DNA of 64,000 nucleotides from Zhengitettix transpicula (Eukaryota; Arthropoda; Insecta; Orthoptera; Tetrigidae). The notes beneath the pieces are model-generated. The model saw only the letters and a list, made by a program, of their open reading frames with translations, had not been told where the DNA came from and made no database searches. Where the stretch lies: NCBI GenBank assembly GCA_037074705.1, contig CM073591.1, forward strand, positions 132,873,032 to 132,937,031, in the 5' to 3' direction. This document shows, one piece after another, positions 36,235 to 47,839 of the stretch (within the stretch, counting starts at the first letter, position 1; each line of letters starts with the position of its first letter). Both the position numbers and the translations under genes were made by a program.

Positions 36235-36400
36235 TAACCTCAAACAACCCCTTCCACACGCACTGTTGCTATGACAACGACGCCGCACGACGCATGCCCC
36301 GTGCCAGCCAATCAAACTGCGTCACAACATCGACCAATAGCACAACAGCGTCGGTCTCTTTCTTATCATAGGCAAAAATGGCAATCAGCAAAAGGGGACT
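36235..36400. promoter_or_regulatory. Promoter-like island with RFX X-box and CCAAT boxes
   Basis: A short GC-richer block carries GTTGCTATGACAAC at 36265-36278, which fits the RFX X-box consensus GTHNYYATRRNAAC at every position. CCAATC lies at 36308-36313 and CCAATA at 36334-36339, with CGCATGC and GACGCCGCACGACGCA in between. X-box sites within about 100-200 bp of a start mark many ciliary genes in animals. On the plus strand the first downstream ATG in good context (GCAAAAATGG, about 36378) opens only 16 codons before a stop; on the minus strand an ATG near 36217 opens 20 codons. Either could be a short first exon, but no convincing gene follows. Confidence 0.35.
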
Positions 36401-38327
36401 TCTAACTAACTTGTCATTGACTGTGTAGTTCATGGGTACGGAACACAGTAATTTGATAAAACATGTAATTGAACTAAGCATTTTTACCATTTAATCCACT
36501 TACGTTTTGTAAAATTAAGTGTATTGACCAGTTTCTGTATGTAGCGTTATAGAAAAATTCGTGATTGACAACATTATGTAAAATATATGTTTTCCTAAAA
36601 AAAATGAGAAAATTGATTTGAAGATTATTTCAAACTGTAGTGTCACATTTTCAATTAACATTACGTCAGTACTTTATTGCAAAATTAATTTCGAGAAATA
36701 AATCTAACCTTAATTTTTTATGATTAATATATAATGAACAGTGTTTCCTGTGTGAAAAAATAGAAGAGTGCAAGGCCTATGAAACTTGCGTTATCAAAGA
36801 CGTACGTGCAGTTTTCCAATATTTTATCATTACAATAATTCAAGGCCATTCTTGAAATGTGATTTACAGAAACCGTTTTAGTCTACAACTGTTTTAGAAG
36901 AAAAAATAAAAATGGAGCTTCATTTGCCTACCTTCAATGAACGTATGTTCTTAACTCGTAGAAAAATTTATTGGCACAAAGCAAAAATGTCTCTGATAAC
37001 TAGTTTACCATCACTTGACATAACTGTTTACAGAAATTATGAGTTATCTGGGGTTGATGCCGTTTTCTAGAATTTTTCTCACTTTTTAACAGTCACCTTC
37101 TATACATCAGGTGTGAAAACAGTCTTTTCGTGTGTTTCTCTCTGTTTATCCGCTTCACAACTCTACAAATCGATTTGAATATGAATATGAAATAGTTGAA
37201 TTTTAAACGTTACAAGACAATGTTGTTAAGGAGCTCAAAATTTTAAAGGGGAAGGGGGGGTTATACCTGCTATAAATGCTTCAATATACCGTACATGTAT
37301 GTTTTTAATAAATTGATAGAGAAACGTCCAATTCCCTTACTAATTTGAGTAAAAGTACGCGTTATTTGAGAGAAGGGGCTCCATTGATTACTGTTCTGAA
37401 GGCGTGTAATTAGGCGACAGAACAAGTTAGTCTCATCCCTGCAGGCGTTGTAGTGTCAGATATTCTTTATTCTCATGTGTCAATATGCACAGAACCGCTT
37501 TTTAATATTTGGGTGGGGGAAAGGTAGTGATTGAGAATCGCAGTATCCGCCGATCATTAGGTCTGGTTAATCTGCTGTTTAATACGCATCATAATTCTGA
37601 CTACGCAGCAGTAGCAAAGAAGAAAGACGGACCCTCCTTTCACGCACGGCCAGCACGCGATGTGTTCCAACTTTTCCCCAACAGCCATACTTCGTTTTTT
37701 AGTATTCTTTCAAATGCAAATAAGCTCCGTGAAACAAACAAATGTAAAAGAAAAAAATATGAGGCTCAAGCACTCGAAACAGCTGTAATGACGATATTCT
37801 GCTGCCTACTTCCGTATATTAAATTCTTTCCACTTTTAACAGAGTCCAAAAAGTACTTTCAGCTGTACATTAGTAAACGTTACGAACCTAACACCAACTT
37901 GAACTTTATAATTATGCTGTCTAAACTATGCACACGAAGAGAAAGGTAGAGAGCTGAAGACGCTCTACTCCAGGATTTGAAGTTGTTTGATGGCCACTGA
38001 CTTAGATACATAGTAATTGCACGCTGTTAAATCCGAATTGAACGAAGTTTAAGTCATATTCTGTGATTAAACATTCATTCCATTCTCTAATAAAACACAA
38101 GACGTTTTAATTTAGGCTGACTTGAATCTCCCTCCGGCCCTTTGTAACTTGAATTTATTCTGGGTTTCTAAAATTATTCAAGCAAACCAATGCAAGGTTC
38201 TCTACTGCACTTAAATAGGTTGTACACGAATTTCACTTAAACAATAATAAAAACTTTAAATTTAATAATTGTCAGAGCATTTTGGATTACTACAAGCCAG
38301 AACGTAATGTTCAAAAGCAACTTTCGA
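36401..38327. other. No gene seen
   Basis: AT-rich. The 146-codon open frame at 37509-37949 has no recognisable domain and is treated as chance. Confidence 0.35.
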
Positions 38328-38534
38328 TTAATAATAAGAAAGATAGCCAAATAAAGAGAAAATAATTTATAATATAAATACCACACAACGTTTCTGGAAG
38401 CCTTGTTCCCTTCTTCAGGTGCAGAAATAACGCAAGAACCTAGGGTGATACAACTGCAGTAGTCAGTATATATATATATATAAATATATTATCACTTCTT
38501 TTGACTGTATTTGGTTATCTTTTTTTATTATTAA
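38328..38534. mobile_element. TIR element, family B copy 4
   Basis: Left arm ATTAATAATAAGAAAGATAG, CCAAATAAAG; right arm CTGTATTTGGTTATC, TTTTTTTATTATTAAT. Core ATACCACACAACGTTTCTGG, AAGCCTTGTTCCC, CTTCAGGTG. An AT microsatellite (38468-38482) has expanded inside it. Confidence 0.7.
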
Positions 38535-38801
38535 TTTTCAATCAGACGTAAATTTTTCCTTTTTTCACATTTGGAGTGAGTGAGTGAATCACAAAATACA
38601 TTTTCGGTTAATTACTTAGTGTAAATTTTAAAGCAGAAATTCTCTTCGATACCATTCACTGTAAATATAATAATTTAAGATAAGTTACGGGAACTTACTT
38701 AACCGAAATTATAACATATTTTTGAGATCCTTCTGTTGAAGAGTGTCGAAGCAACGGCATCGATAGCACCTGTAAATTGATCGAAACATTTCCTTTCCCA
38801 T

Positions 38802-38997
38802 TTATTGTCCCACAATTTTCACTGATTCACTCTTCTTATAGATGTTTCGAGGCTTAAATTCCTTCTGCACTGGATATTCAGGCTGTTTCAGTTCCGCTCT
38901 CTGGTGTTTTCTTTCTCTCGTAATGTTAGATGCATGTTTCATCTCCACATGTTGTTTCCGACTACCAAAACGGATTACGGATCGCCGTTCTTGTGTT
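38802..38997 (-). CDS. Possible terminal exon, unknown product
   Basis: On the minus strand a frame open for 69 codons (38802-39011) encodes a highly charged, basic stretch rich in K, R, E and Q (for example RKQHVEMKHASNITRERKHQ and KEFKPRNIYKKSESVKIVGQ), compositionally more like real protein than the other short frames here. TTGTTCGTTTACAG directly before 38997 is a plausible splice acceptor, and the stop TAA is embedded in AATAAA. It could therefore be the last exon of a minus-strand gene whose other exons lie at higher coordinates. I recognise no family and saw no partner exon. A chance open frame remains possible. Confidence 0.28.
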
Positions 38998-39011
38998 CTG
39001 TAAACGAACAA

Positions 39012-41133
39012 CGATGCAGCTATTCTTACTTCGCAACATCACTTTGCGAGCTGAAGTGATAACGCTGTAACTTGTCAGAAGAGAAAACATATAGGTGATT
39101 AGAACAGAAATTCAGATTATTTTTTACTTATTCGTACTTACATTCAATTCCGATAAAGACTGCTAAAAGTAATGAGGTAGCTGTCATGAATAGACTGTGC
39201 AGTCACCTAGCTTAGAGTGCTGTACTCTCTCCTGAAGAAGGCTTGAGCATCCGAAAAATATGAAATGTTTATTCCTGTCCCACATGGCGACACCAGCACC
39301 CGTTTTGATGTATGTCAAAAATTCTGTCTCTCTTTCGTTTCTACGTCAGTTGTTTTGACAATGTGTCATATATGTGAATTTCAGATTATACGTTTCTCGG
39401 TACAAGTTAAAATTATACGTAATTTTCTTCTCGCTAATGGTGGAGTCTTCAGATCATTCCCTCCAGTCCTCACCATATAATGCGAATGGCTCTAATTCTA
39501 AAATATTCTTCGTTCTGATCGTCGTCAAATAAAAATAAAATTTTGTTACTTTAACAGAGTCCATATAAAGGCCCGAAGAGGATTCTCTTCTCTCAAATTA
39601 CCAATTCCTCGACATTAAATCAATCCAACTGTCCTATTCCTCTCTTTCCGGACGATATATATACTCGATTTCGTTGTGGGACGAGAAAATATTGGCTTTC
39701 CTTCCGCAACTGAAGAACAATAATGATTTGAGTAATCTGAGGTTTAATGAACACGAGATTAATGGTCCGCATTTATGTGAAGCCGAAAGCACGCTTGATG
39801 AGGTGAACGCTGTTGAGAGGCTACGACGGTAGCCTTTTTGGAGCCCCCGGCCCCGCAGACGCACTAGAGATATGTGACAGCAGTAACTGTAACTGTTGTG
39901 GGCCGACAATGTTGCAATTACATTCGTGATCAAGTACTCTACACTGATAAAATCCCGCTTAATGGACTTTTAAATAGGCCATTTGGTGAGTATAAACATC
40001 TCCATCTTATGTGATCACAGAGTAGTTGGCAGACGGTAGCTGTTAAGTCTACGTCGTAAATCGAGATTCATGTAGTTGTAGGTCTCTTTCCGACTGGTTG
40101 CTGATTCTGTGTCTTGTCATACTTTTAAATTGAAATTGCAGTGGTATTATACAAAGTATTTAGTAAGATTTATGTAACTCCTCAAACGCTTGCCACTGGT
40201 TTTTATAAGCGTCATACTCATATGCACGGTCATGTACATCATACTCCGATTTTACAACCAAAGGTTCAATATGTAGCTTACATTTTTACCACCTTTATGT
40301 ACTTCGGAATCCCTACGTACAGCATTTAGTCTCTGACGTCTTAATATCCAAGTAGGAATTACCTAAACACCGCCCTCTTGGTCGCATTATGTTTTCGTGC
40401 ATCAATATTATATAAAAAAATTCATGAGTAATTCTCGACCTACTTCTGACGAAGGTGACATTTCCCAAAAATTGCACAGATTGGCATTTGGGCATCTTTT
40501 ATCATTCGAGTTTCTGATCCGTATTGGATTTTAAATTGGCCAAATACACAACTTCGTAGCCCATTTTGTGTTTCCAACTGACCTTTATCCTTGTTCCACC
40601 CATTTTTAATTGCTTAGTCTCTTCCGATATTATGTATATATGTAAATAGATAGCAAAGTTTCCGTTGTCAACTACGAGTTATAAATAAGTTCCTTCAATC
40701 AAAAGGAACAAAGATACCTTCGAAACCAATTAAAATCTTTGATTTTATACCAGGATGTAAGTCCGATAGATACTACAACTATGGAATTTATACCCTATTA
40801 ATATTATCTTCAAATTTTTGTAAGCAGTTTTGTCGTTGTTTGCAGACGTGCAAAGTTTTCTCTTCGTTAACTTGATGGTTTCAAAAGCTATAACTTGTTT
40901 TTTTATGAGAGTAAAACTGAGCTTCATTAAAAATTATTTGTAATTATCATTTACTTTCATAGTACCAATAATTGAATAATTACTAAATTAACCTTTTAGC
41001 CCTGGACTTTATTATAATCGATGGCACTTCAATCATACATTTGTTGTGAATCAAATATGTTGCGGAAACTCTGAAATGAACTCCTGAAGAAAATTAAGAA
41101 AAATTATACTCTCCAAATCTAAAACTTTAATCG

Positions 41134-41175
<42 letters not shown>

Positions 41176-41194
41176 GACTTTAATATAATTAAAA
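39012..41194. other. No gene seen apart from a microsatellite
   Basis: AT-rich to mixed sequence. Open frames at 39265-39480, 39634-39933 and 40141-40329 resemble nothing known. Confidence 0.35.
41142..41172. repeat. (AT)n microsatellite
   Basis: Uninterrupted AT dinucleotides. Confidence 0.95.
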
Positions 41195-41386
41195 ATGCAT
41201 GAACACAGCCAAATTGGTCAGATGTAATATATATTAACAAAAAACTTAAAACTCACAGCGTTTCACCCTCAATCTTGGACTTATCAAATGTACACTGGTG
41301 TAATTCTAAAATTACAATTAAAATCGTAATGAATTTTAAGCTTTTTGTTAATAAATTACATCTAAAAATTGGTTGTGTTCATACTT
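41195..41386. mobile_element. TIR element, family C copy 2
   Basis: Left arm CATGAACACAGCCAAATTGG, TCAGATGTAATATATATTAA, CAAAAAACTTAAAA; right arm TTTTAAGCTTTTTGTTAATA, AATTACATCTAAAAATTGGT, TGTGTTCATA. Arms of about 50 bp pair with few mismatches around a loop of about 80 bp containing CACAGCGTTTCACCCTC. No coding capacity. Confidence 0.75.
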
Positions 41387-42655
41387 AACGGCGAAGATAT
41401 TAAATATATTTAAAGCAAATAAAATTATTATTAGCTGAAAAAAGACTAAGGAGATTTATTCACCCAAATCATAAACTTAGAGTAAAATTAGTGTTTTTCT
41501 TGTAAGACTCGGTAAACTAATTTCATTATCCCCATTAAAGTCTGGTAAAAAAGCAAAACTATACACCTCAAATAAATGCATTTTAAGAGGCACTATTAAG
41601 TTCTCAGATAAACATCGTAAACTCGTGTGTGAAGCAATGTTCAACGACGAAGTTTGTGAAGGTAATAAAATTTTAATTATATGTGATTTTCGTGAGCTTT
41701 ACTCTATAGAATAAACATATAATTTTTCCGGTTGCAACAGGAACGCCGAGATCACGTGCAACACGTCACTGAGAGTCTCTAACACAATCAGCGGACTCTT
41801 ACCGTCACTATTGACACGTAATATTAAACAGGGCCAGCGTCACCTGCTCCGTCTCGGTCGTTCCCCACGATCATGTGACGTGCAATATATGGAAGGTGCT
41901 GAAAACCGTGGACCAAACATCGGTGAAAAATATATTTCCGTTGAATGAAGTTATTTCAATTTATAATGCCACAGGAAAGTCTATAAATAAGCTGTTAAGG
42001 TAGATTTGCAGATAATATTCTTAGAATACTTCTAAATTACCTCAAATTTTCATCTGTCCAGTCGGTATGTACAAACATTGTAAAATTTTGTTATTTGTTA
42101 TTTTTTTTAAGAAAAAGGGGTATTTTCGCGTTTCCATTCGAGTAAGAGTAGATTTAAGTCAAGACGTTTCGGTGACGGACTCCGGAACTCCGTCTCCATA
42201 TTCATTTGAATTAATTTTGTGTAAACAAGACTCGCCATATATAGAAATTAAAGCTTCACAAAACATTAAAAAAGAATAATTAGGTTTATCATGTCATTCT
42301 ATTCGAGTAGAATAATTTTTTTAGTTTCGATTTCATTTAAAATAATAGTTATCATTACGCATGCGGAGTGCAATATCAATCTACCATTAAGTTGTTTCTT
42401 TGTTTACAAATTTTATTTTAACATTGTCTCTTAAGTGAAATCAGTTTATCACATATTACAGGGACAAGAAAAATGATAATTACTTGTGGGTTATAAAGTC
42501 AATGTGTCTGATTTTATTTTATTTAAAATAGTCATCCTTAATTGTGTTTAAGTCTATTTGAAGGGCTTTAGAGAGTCCAAGCTGTGCAAGTCCCCCTCAC
42601 TAAAAAGCAATGTGAAAGAAGGGATATATTTATTTAAAAGTCCTCCTATACGATC
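41387..42655. other. No gene seen
   Basis: Mostly AT-rich. A GC-richer patch at 41750-41900 has no motif I can name. Confidence 0.35.
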
Positions 42656-42864
42656 AATATTATCGTTAATAATATTGCACAATATATTGCTGAGGATGCA
42701 GAACTGAACCAATATTGCTCAATATCACCCACAGACGATACAATATTTTTCATATTGCACGATAAATACCTAACTCATTTTTGATTGGCTCATTATATTG
42801 TGCAATCTTTCAATATGATCTACAAACGGTCAATATTTTTTTGCAATATATTGACGATAATATT
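42656..42864. mobile_element. TIR element, family D
   Basis: Left AATATTATCGTTAATAATAT, TGCACAATATATTGC and right GCAATATATTGACGATAATA, TT are inverted repeats. Inner copies of ATTGCACAATAT and its inverse (TATATTGTGCAAT at 42792) add to the symmetry. A CAATATT-rich short non-autonomous DNA element; no coding capacity. The open frame at 42781-42999 only overlaps it. Confidence 0.6.
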
Positions 42865-43145
42865 AAACCTCTAGAGGCCGCTTTAGATTTCAGTTGGCAG
42901 ACTGAACGTGCATTAGAACGTTATAAATACTACACAGGTATTTCCACCCAGACAATTCTAAACACCTGCCTGTTAAAACATTTTTTTACAGATTTTTAAA
43001 CTGGAAACTACGTTACAGTATTTGAATCACTCTAGACGAAGTCTGCTAACAAACTATGCGGATGTTTTTTTATTCTTAGTTTAAGGTTTAAGTTTATTTG
43101 ATACATTAATGAAATGAGAATATAATACGACCGTATAAAATATAA
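42865..43145. other. No gene seen
   Basis: AT-rich; nothing recognised. Confidence 0.4.
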
Positions 43146-43313
43146 TAATTAGATGCAATAGCCAAATACAGACAAAATTAACAGTTCTGTCCCTCCTGGC
43201 GCTCGTTTTTTTTACAATCACCTGACGAAAGGAACAAGGATCCCAGAAATGCTGTGTGGTTTTTATATCTTCACTTAATGTGTCTGTATTTGGCTATTTC
43301 ATCTAATAATTAT
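43146..43313. mobile_element. TIR element, family B copy 5 (best preserved)
   Basis: Left TAATTAGATGCAATAGCCAA, ATACAGACA and right TGTCTGTATTTGGCTATTTC, ATCTAATAATTA are near-perfect inverted repeats of about 30 bp. The core reads AATCACCTGACGAAAGGAAC, AAGGATCCCAGAAATGCTGT, GTGGT, inverted relative to copies 4 and 6. Confidence 0.8.
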
Positions 43314-44454
43314 GCAGTATTGTGTTAAAATATACATTTAGTGTGACACACAATTTCAACTGTATTATGAGAGGGACTGCGTATTATGAATGTGATATTG
43401 GATGTGTGAAGCTTGCGGTAATTGGTTTTTATGGAATTAAGTAATGGTTCAAGTACCATATGCTGGTATATGTAGCAGATTACCAAAACTTTCAATTATA
43501 CTCCCCAATTACTCATTGACTATATATTTATATACCGCTCTATACATATATATAACTATATACCAAAATGTTGTACCACATACCATCCAATTTATGACGA
43601 GTTACAAATATTTAACCTACATGATTCACAATTACGTTGCTTCTTATCACATACTTTATTTAACGTACTTTTTCGACTTGTTTATCACACTACTGTTAAA
43701 CAATAGTCTAAGAAATAATGTCGAAACACTTTCATATTGCATTACAAACACATAGTACGTATTATTGAACCATAAAATTCATTTAAACTTTATATCCGCG
43801 GTGGTGGAAGGATTATTCCTGTTGTGAGCATTTATATTTCGCGATTGCAACCTCACATAATGTGTCTTATTTCTACCATTTCATTGAAAAAAAATTATCT
43901 TCCAAAATAATCGGCTTGACTGAATTCTGGTTATTTCCAGTATGAATACAGAATCAGCAATATTGTTACCTTCACAATGTAAATTGCGTAAATATGATGT
44001 CATTATTTGCATTCTTCGATGTTCTTCTATACAATTTGATGTTTTAAATGTTACAGCGAATACTTTGTCTTCAGCAAATCCATACAGTGTGAGCTGGTGG
44101 CTAAGAACAGAAGAGTAACATCAATATTATCAACTTTTTTTCATTCACAAGAATCAATCGCACTTGAATATATATCTTTCGAGAATGGATAGTGCTTATG
44201 GTAATGTATATATTATATTTTCTGTTAATTTGTATATTATTTTTTCTGTCCCCTGCATTATTGATGTTAAGTGTCGTAGGATTGCGCTATAAAATTCTTG
44301 CTAAATTTTTTCCGCTTTGAGACTAGAAATTTTCAACACATCCCTGAAACAAAGACGCATAAAATAAAATTCTTCACCGTGTAGATGCTGAGAACAAAAT
44401 CAAGTTAGTCGTTACAGTGAGTCTGAACATCTATTCCAAAGTGAATGTTAAAAT
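43314..44454. other. No gene seen
   Basis: AT-rich; open frame 43444-43755 is a low-complexity Y/I/T-rich translation and is treated as chance. Confidence 0.4.
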
Positions 44455-44770
44455 GATATCGATCCCACGCAGAATAGGAGGCGACCAGCGCGGCGTCGCT
44501 TTCTTTCACGAGGAAGGGTCAGCGTAATCGGTGGAAAGGTCGTGAGGCGCATGTGCCTTAAACAGGGCAGCTTTGCGCAATGGCGCTATAGTTTCATCGG
44601 CCGGACGCATGCTTTTTACTGGTGTCCGGCCCTGTTTTCAATCACGAAGTGCAAACATCTGGAGCGTGTATCTGGGTTTATGCTCCGGCAGCGCGAGTTT
44701 TCCATTACTTTTGCCGCATCGATGACCACGAAAATAAAAACGACCTGTCAGTTGACTTCCTTAACTTGAA
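44455..44770. promoter_or_regulatory. GC-richer island, candidate cis-regulatory element
   Basis: A block of distinctly higher GC content in AT-rich flanks, without repeat similarity. It contains GACCAGCGCGGCGTCGC, GTCGTGAGGCGCATGTGCC, TTTCATCGGCCGGACGCATG and CGAAAATAAAAACGACCTGT. An open frame at 44542-44769 has no recognised domain. Confidence 0.25.
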
Positions 44771-45265
44771 TACATTTGCGATATATTCATAAGGGCCTTA
44801 TACAGGTGTTATGGTTTGTTAAGTAACGTGAAGTGAAAGTTCACAGCTTGAAGATTATCTTTTCGTGATACGCAAACGATATTGTTTTCATGACTGAGAA
44901 CTTGGAAGTAAGAGGTCCAGGAAGTCGACACATACCAAATAATAACATACATTGTGAAATATACATGAAAACATGAAGAATGATTTGAAAATTAAAAATG
45001 AATATTTGCAAACTTTATGTTCATATTTTAAATTAATTACATTTTAAGTAATATATCACACAGAATATCTCAAATAAAAGTACCATAGCTACCATGCAAA
45101 AAGCAAAGAATAATTTACAGTTTGTAACGGCAATCAAGGGTTTGTAGTCCTGTTGCCAATGCAAAATTAGAAAGACAATAAAGTATACTAAATATTTTCA
45201 ACTAAGTTATTTGGTAAAATAATTTACAAAAAAAAAGAAAATTAATATAGAATTTTTTTATATTG

Positions 45266-45310
<45 letters not shown>

Positions 45311-46094
45311 GTGATATTATTAAATGTGATTGTTAGTATACGTGTATATACATATATGAATAATATAAGTCTTTCATAAAATAATACTATAAATTAAAAA
45401 GTCTAAAGTAATTTTTTAATGAAACAATGTTTTAATATAATATATTTACCATTGCGTGAATAAGTAAGTATATATCACAGTTCAGGTAATATAATTTAAA
45501 ATTCCATATTATTTATATAAATGAAAGTGTCAAGAATGATTAAATAATAATAACCTAATTATTAATCATGAGTAATGCTATTATAATTGTAAACTTATCC
45601 TATTATATTTCTTTTGAAATTAATAGGAATATTAGTAATGTTCACAGTTGATTTATAGGAGGCCTTTCTGACGTACATCATTCACCCTTTTATGGGGTGG
45701 AGGCAGTGTTTTATAGTAGTACAATATCTTTAAAACATTTTACTCAATGAAGATATTTACTGATCAAACAAAATTTATAAATTTTCTAAACTTCTTGAAA
45801 AACTTTTTCCTATTGTTCACATTATGTTGAGTGAATACGGAATTGTTTTATTATTATTATGTATTTTCTAAAGGTTTCAAAATTTATATTAAATCTCAGA
45901 TTTTTACAATCATTGATCGCATTGTTGTCAGTTACTTATTAAATTTTCCTATTTACATTACAGTAATGAAAGAAATTTTAAAAAATTTAATATTCATCAA
46001 ATTACGAAGAGGAAAATTACCGATAGTTTCAGACGCCACGGTCATAATAGTCGTAGATGGTATTTTCTGTAACTTGTGTGTTAAAAATGAACCT
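44771..46094. other. No gene seen
   Basis: Very AT-rich, with one long microsatellite. Confidence 0.4.
45267..45306. repeat. (TA)n microsatellite
   Basis: Uninterrupted TA dinucleotides. Confidence 0.95.
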
Positions 46095-46640
46095 TGATCA
46101 ATCTTCCTGTTTCCTGCAATAAGTTCTGACGTAAATTCAAGGCCAGGCCGTTCCGGCAGGAATAACCAGAAATGACGCACTATAAGTTTCACGTCAGCGT
46201 GTTCATATTCTGTCTCACGCCCGCAGGTCATCTGCCATTTGTTGTATTCGTTCCACCTGTGAGGGTGTTGTAGGGGGACGAGGCTGCCGGAGTGTTGCGT
46301 GGGATGATAGCCCCGTAGGGACACGCGTCTCGCTTCTGTTTGCAGGACACTGATAGCTTTGTTTGTGAGGCGTGACGCAGCGTTTCCGCCTGCAATTTCT
46401 CGCCAAGAGAAGCGCAATTTAGCTAGCGCCTGTAATGACAGGGGGTTATTAGGTGCGTGAGGGGGGCGGCCTGTGCACGGTTTAACCTGGACAATGCACC
46501 GGCTACCTGCCGACGCGACGCTCAATTTCTTGATTAGCCTCGTCCGCGTTTCGTGATGTCCGGCGATCAATTACTCTGCGCCACCGATAAAGCCGAACAA
46601 CTACAAACATCATTTGTTACGACGCATACGGCAGAGTGAT
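46095..46640. promoter_or_regulatory. Largest GC-richer island, candidate enhancer/promoter
   Basis: The most pronounced GC-rich block in the window outside repeats. It contains the longest open frame (minus strand, 45953-46570, 205 codons), whose translation shows no recognisable domain and runs on into AT-rich DNA at its 3' end without a change in character. GCAATTTAGCTAGCGCC is followed by the palindromic CTGTAATGACAG (46430-46441) and GGGGGTTATTAGG, a cluster of TAAT/TTATT homeodomain-type sites. Composition favours a regulatory element or CpG-island-like promoter over a gene, but an exon cannot be excluded. Confidence 0.3.
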
Positions 46641-47138
46641 TTGCTCGGCGCTTCTCATAAAGGCCACGGTCGGCAGGTGACGTTTCATTCTAATGAAGTG
46701 TTTTAATTTGAGCAGCACGAATCTTCCATGAATGATGTTTCTAACGCTTATTAACGCACCGCCGTAGTCAGAATGATTTATTATAAGTGAAAGGGCACAG
46801 AAGGAAAAGAGAAAGGAACGTAAATGGGGTGGGCTCCTGATATGTCCGTACTGAATGAAAGAACGAGGTTCTACAGTAAGCACATGCATTCTTTAACTGA
46901 GAATGGGAATGTTTTCGATGACCTTAGTTGAAAACACCTTCCTCATTTTAATGTATTATTTTAAAAATACAGTTCAACCGGTAACAATTAAATACTTTGA
47001 CAGATTATTAGAGACTGAAAAAGTTTAATAGTAAAAATAGTAAAACAAAGATGTGCTACTGAAAGAATTTTGTAATCCGAAAATAAAAGAAAAATGGCAT
47101 AAGCGTCAAGAAATAATACTTTTTTTTATAGTTTACTA
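46641..47138. other. No gene seen
   Basis: Nothing recognised. Confidence 0.4.
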
Positions 47139-47839
47139 GCTGGGTGCCCGGCGTTGCCCGAGATGTCATTTATCTATAACCATCCATAAGACTCCAATTT
47201 GCGCTATTTTTATGTAAAGCTCCTCGAACCCTATCCCTAAATGTGCTCACCTCCCATGCCGAAGGGGGATGAAGTCATTGACTAAATATATCGGCCGTTT
47301 TTACATGTTAGAAGATGACCACCCCCACAAATATGCGATAATGAAAAATAATGTATTCCACGCAAAAATCGGCCGATTACATTGTCTGAAAATTTATTCC
47401 CTCGCCCAACAACTCCCAAACCCGTCGCGTTACCCAGGTTGTCACAATTAGATTCAGCGACATTCATAGTCTCGGAATTGATTCGATTCTCGGTTGTTTC
47501 TGCGGGATTTTATTTAACGTACCTCCACCCCACCCCTAAGCTTGCTCCCCTCACACGGGTTAAATTATACACAAACAACATCGGTATAAATACTATCAAA
47601 GTAATTAACCCCAGGAAATAATTATCGCAAATATCGACCGTTTAACATGTTTGAAATTTTTCACCCCCGACCACTCCCGCTTCGGGGACTTAAACGGTCA
47701 GGTTTAATGTCATAATTAAACTCAGTGACAATCCTGATAGTTTCTGGTTTATTTTTATCTAATGCTACTTCCACGCAAACCCTTAAGGGTGCACCCTTCC
47801 TAGTCCGAAAGGGGTTGAAATTACACACAGAGAACATGT

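Noticed and set aside
37509..37949. 146-codon open frame on the plus strand
   Set aside because: No domain, low-complexity lysine/leucine-rich composition and no splice or promoter support.
45953..46570. 205-codon open frame on the minus strand, the longest in the window
   Set aside because: No recognisable domain; it starts in a GC-richer island and continues into AT-rich DNA with a low-complexity end, and shorter overlapping frames exist on both strands. Kept only as part of a candidate regulatory island.
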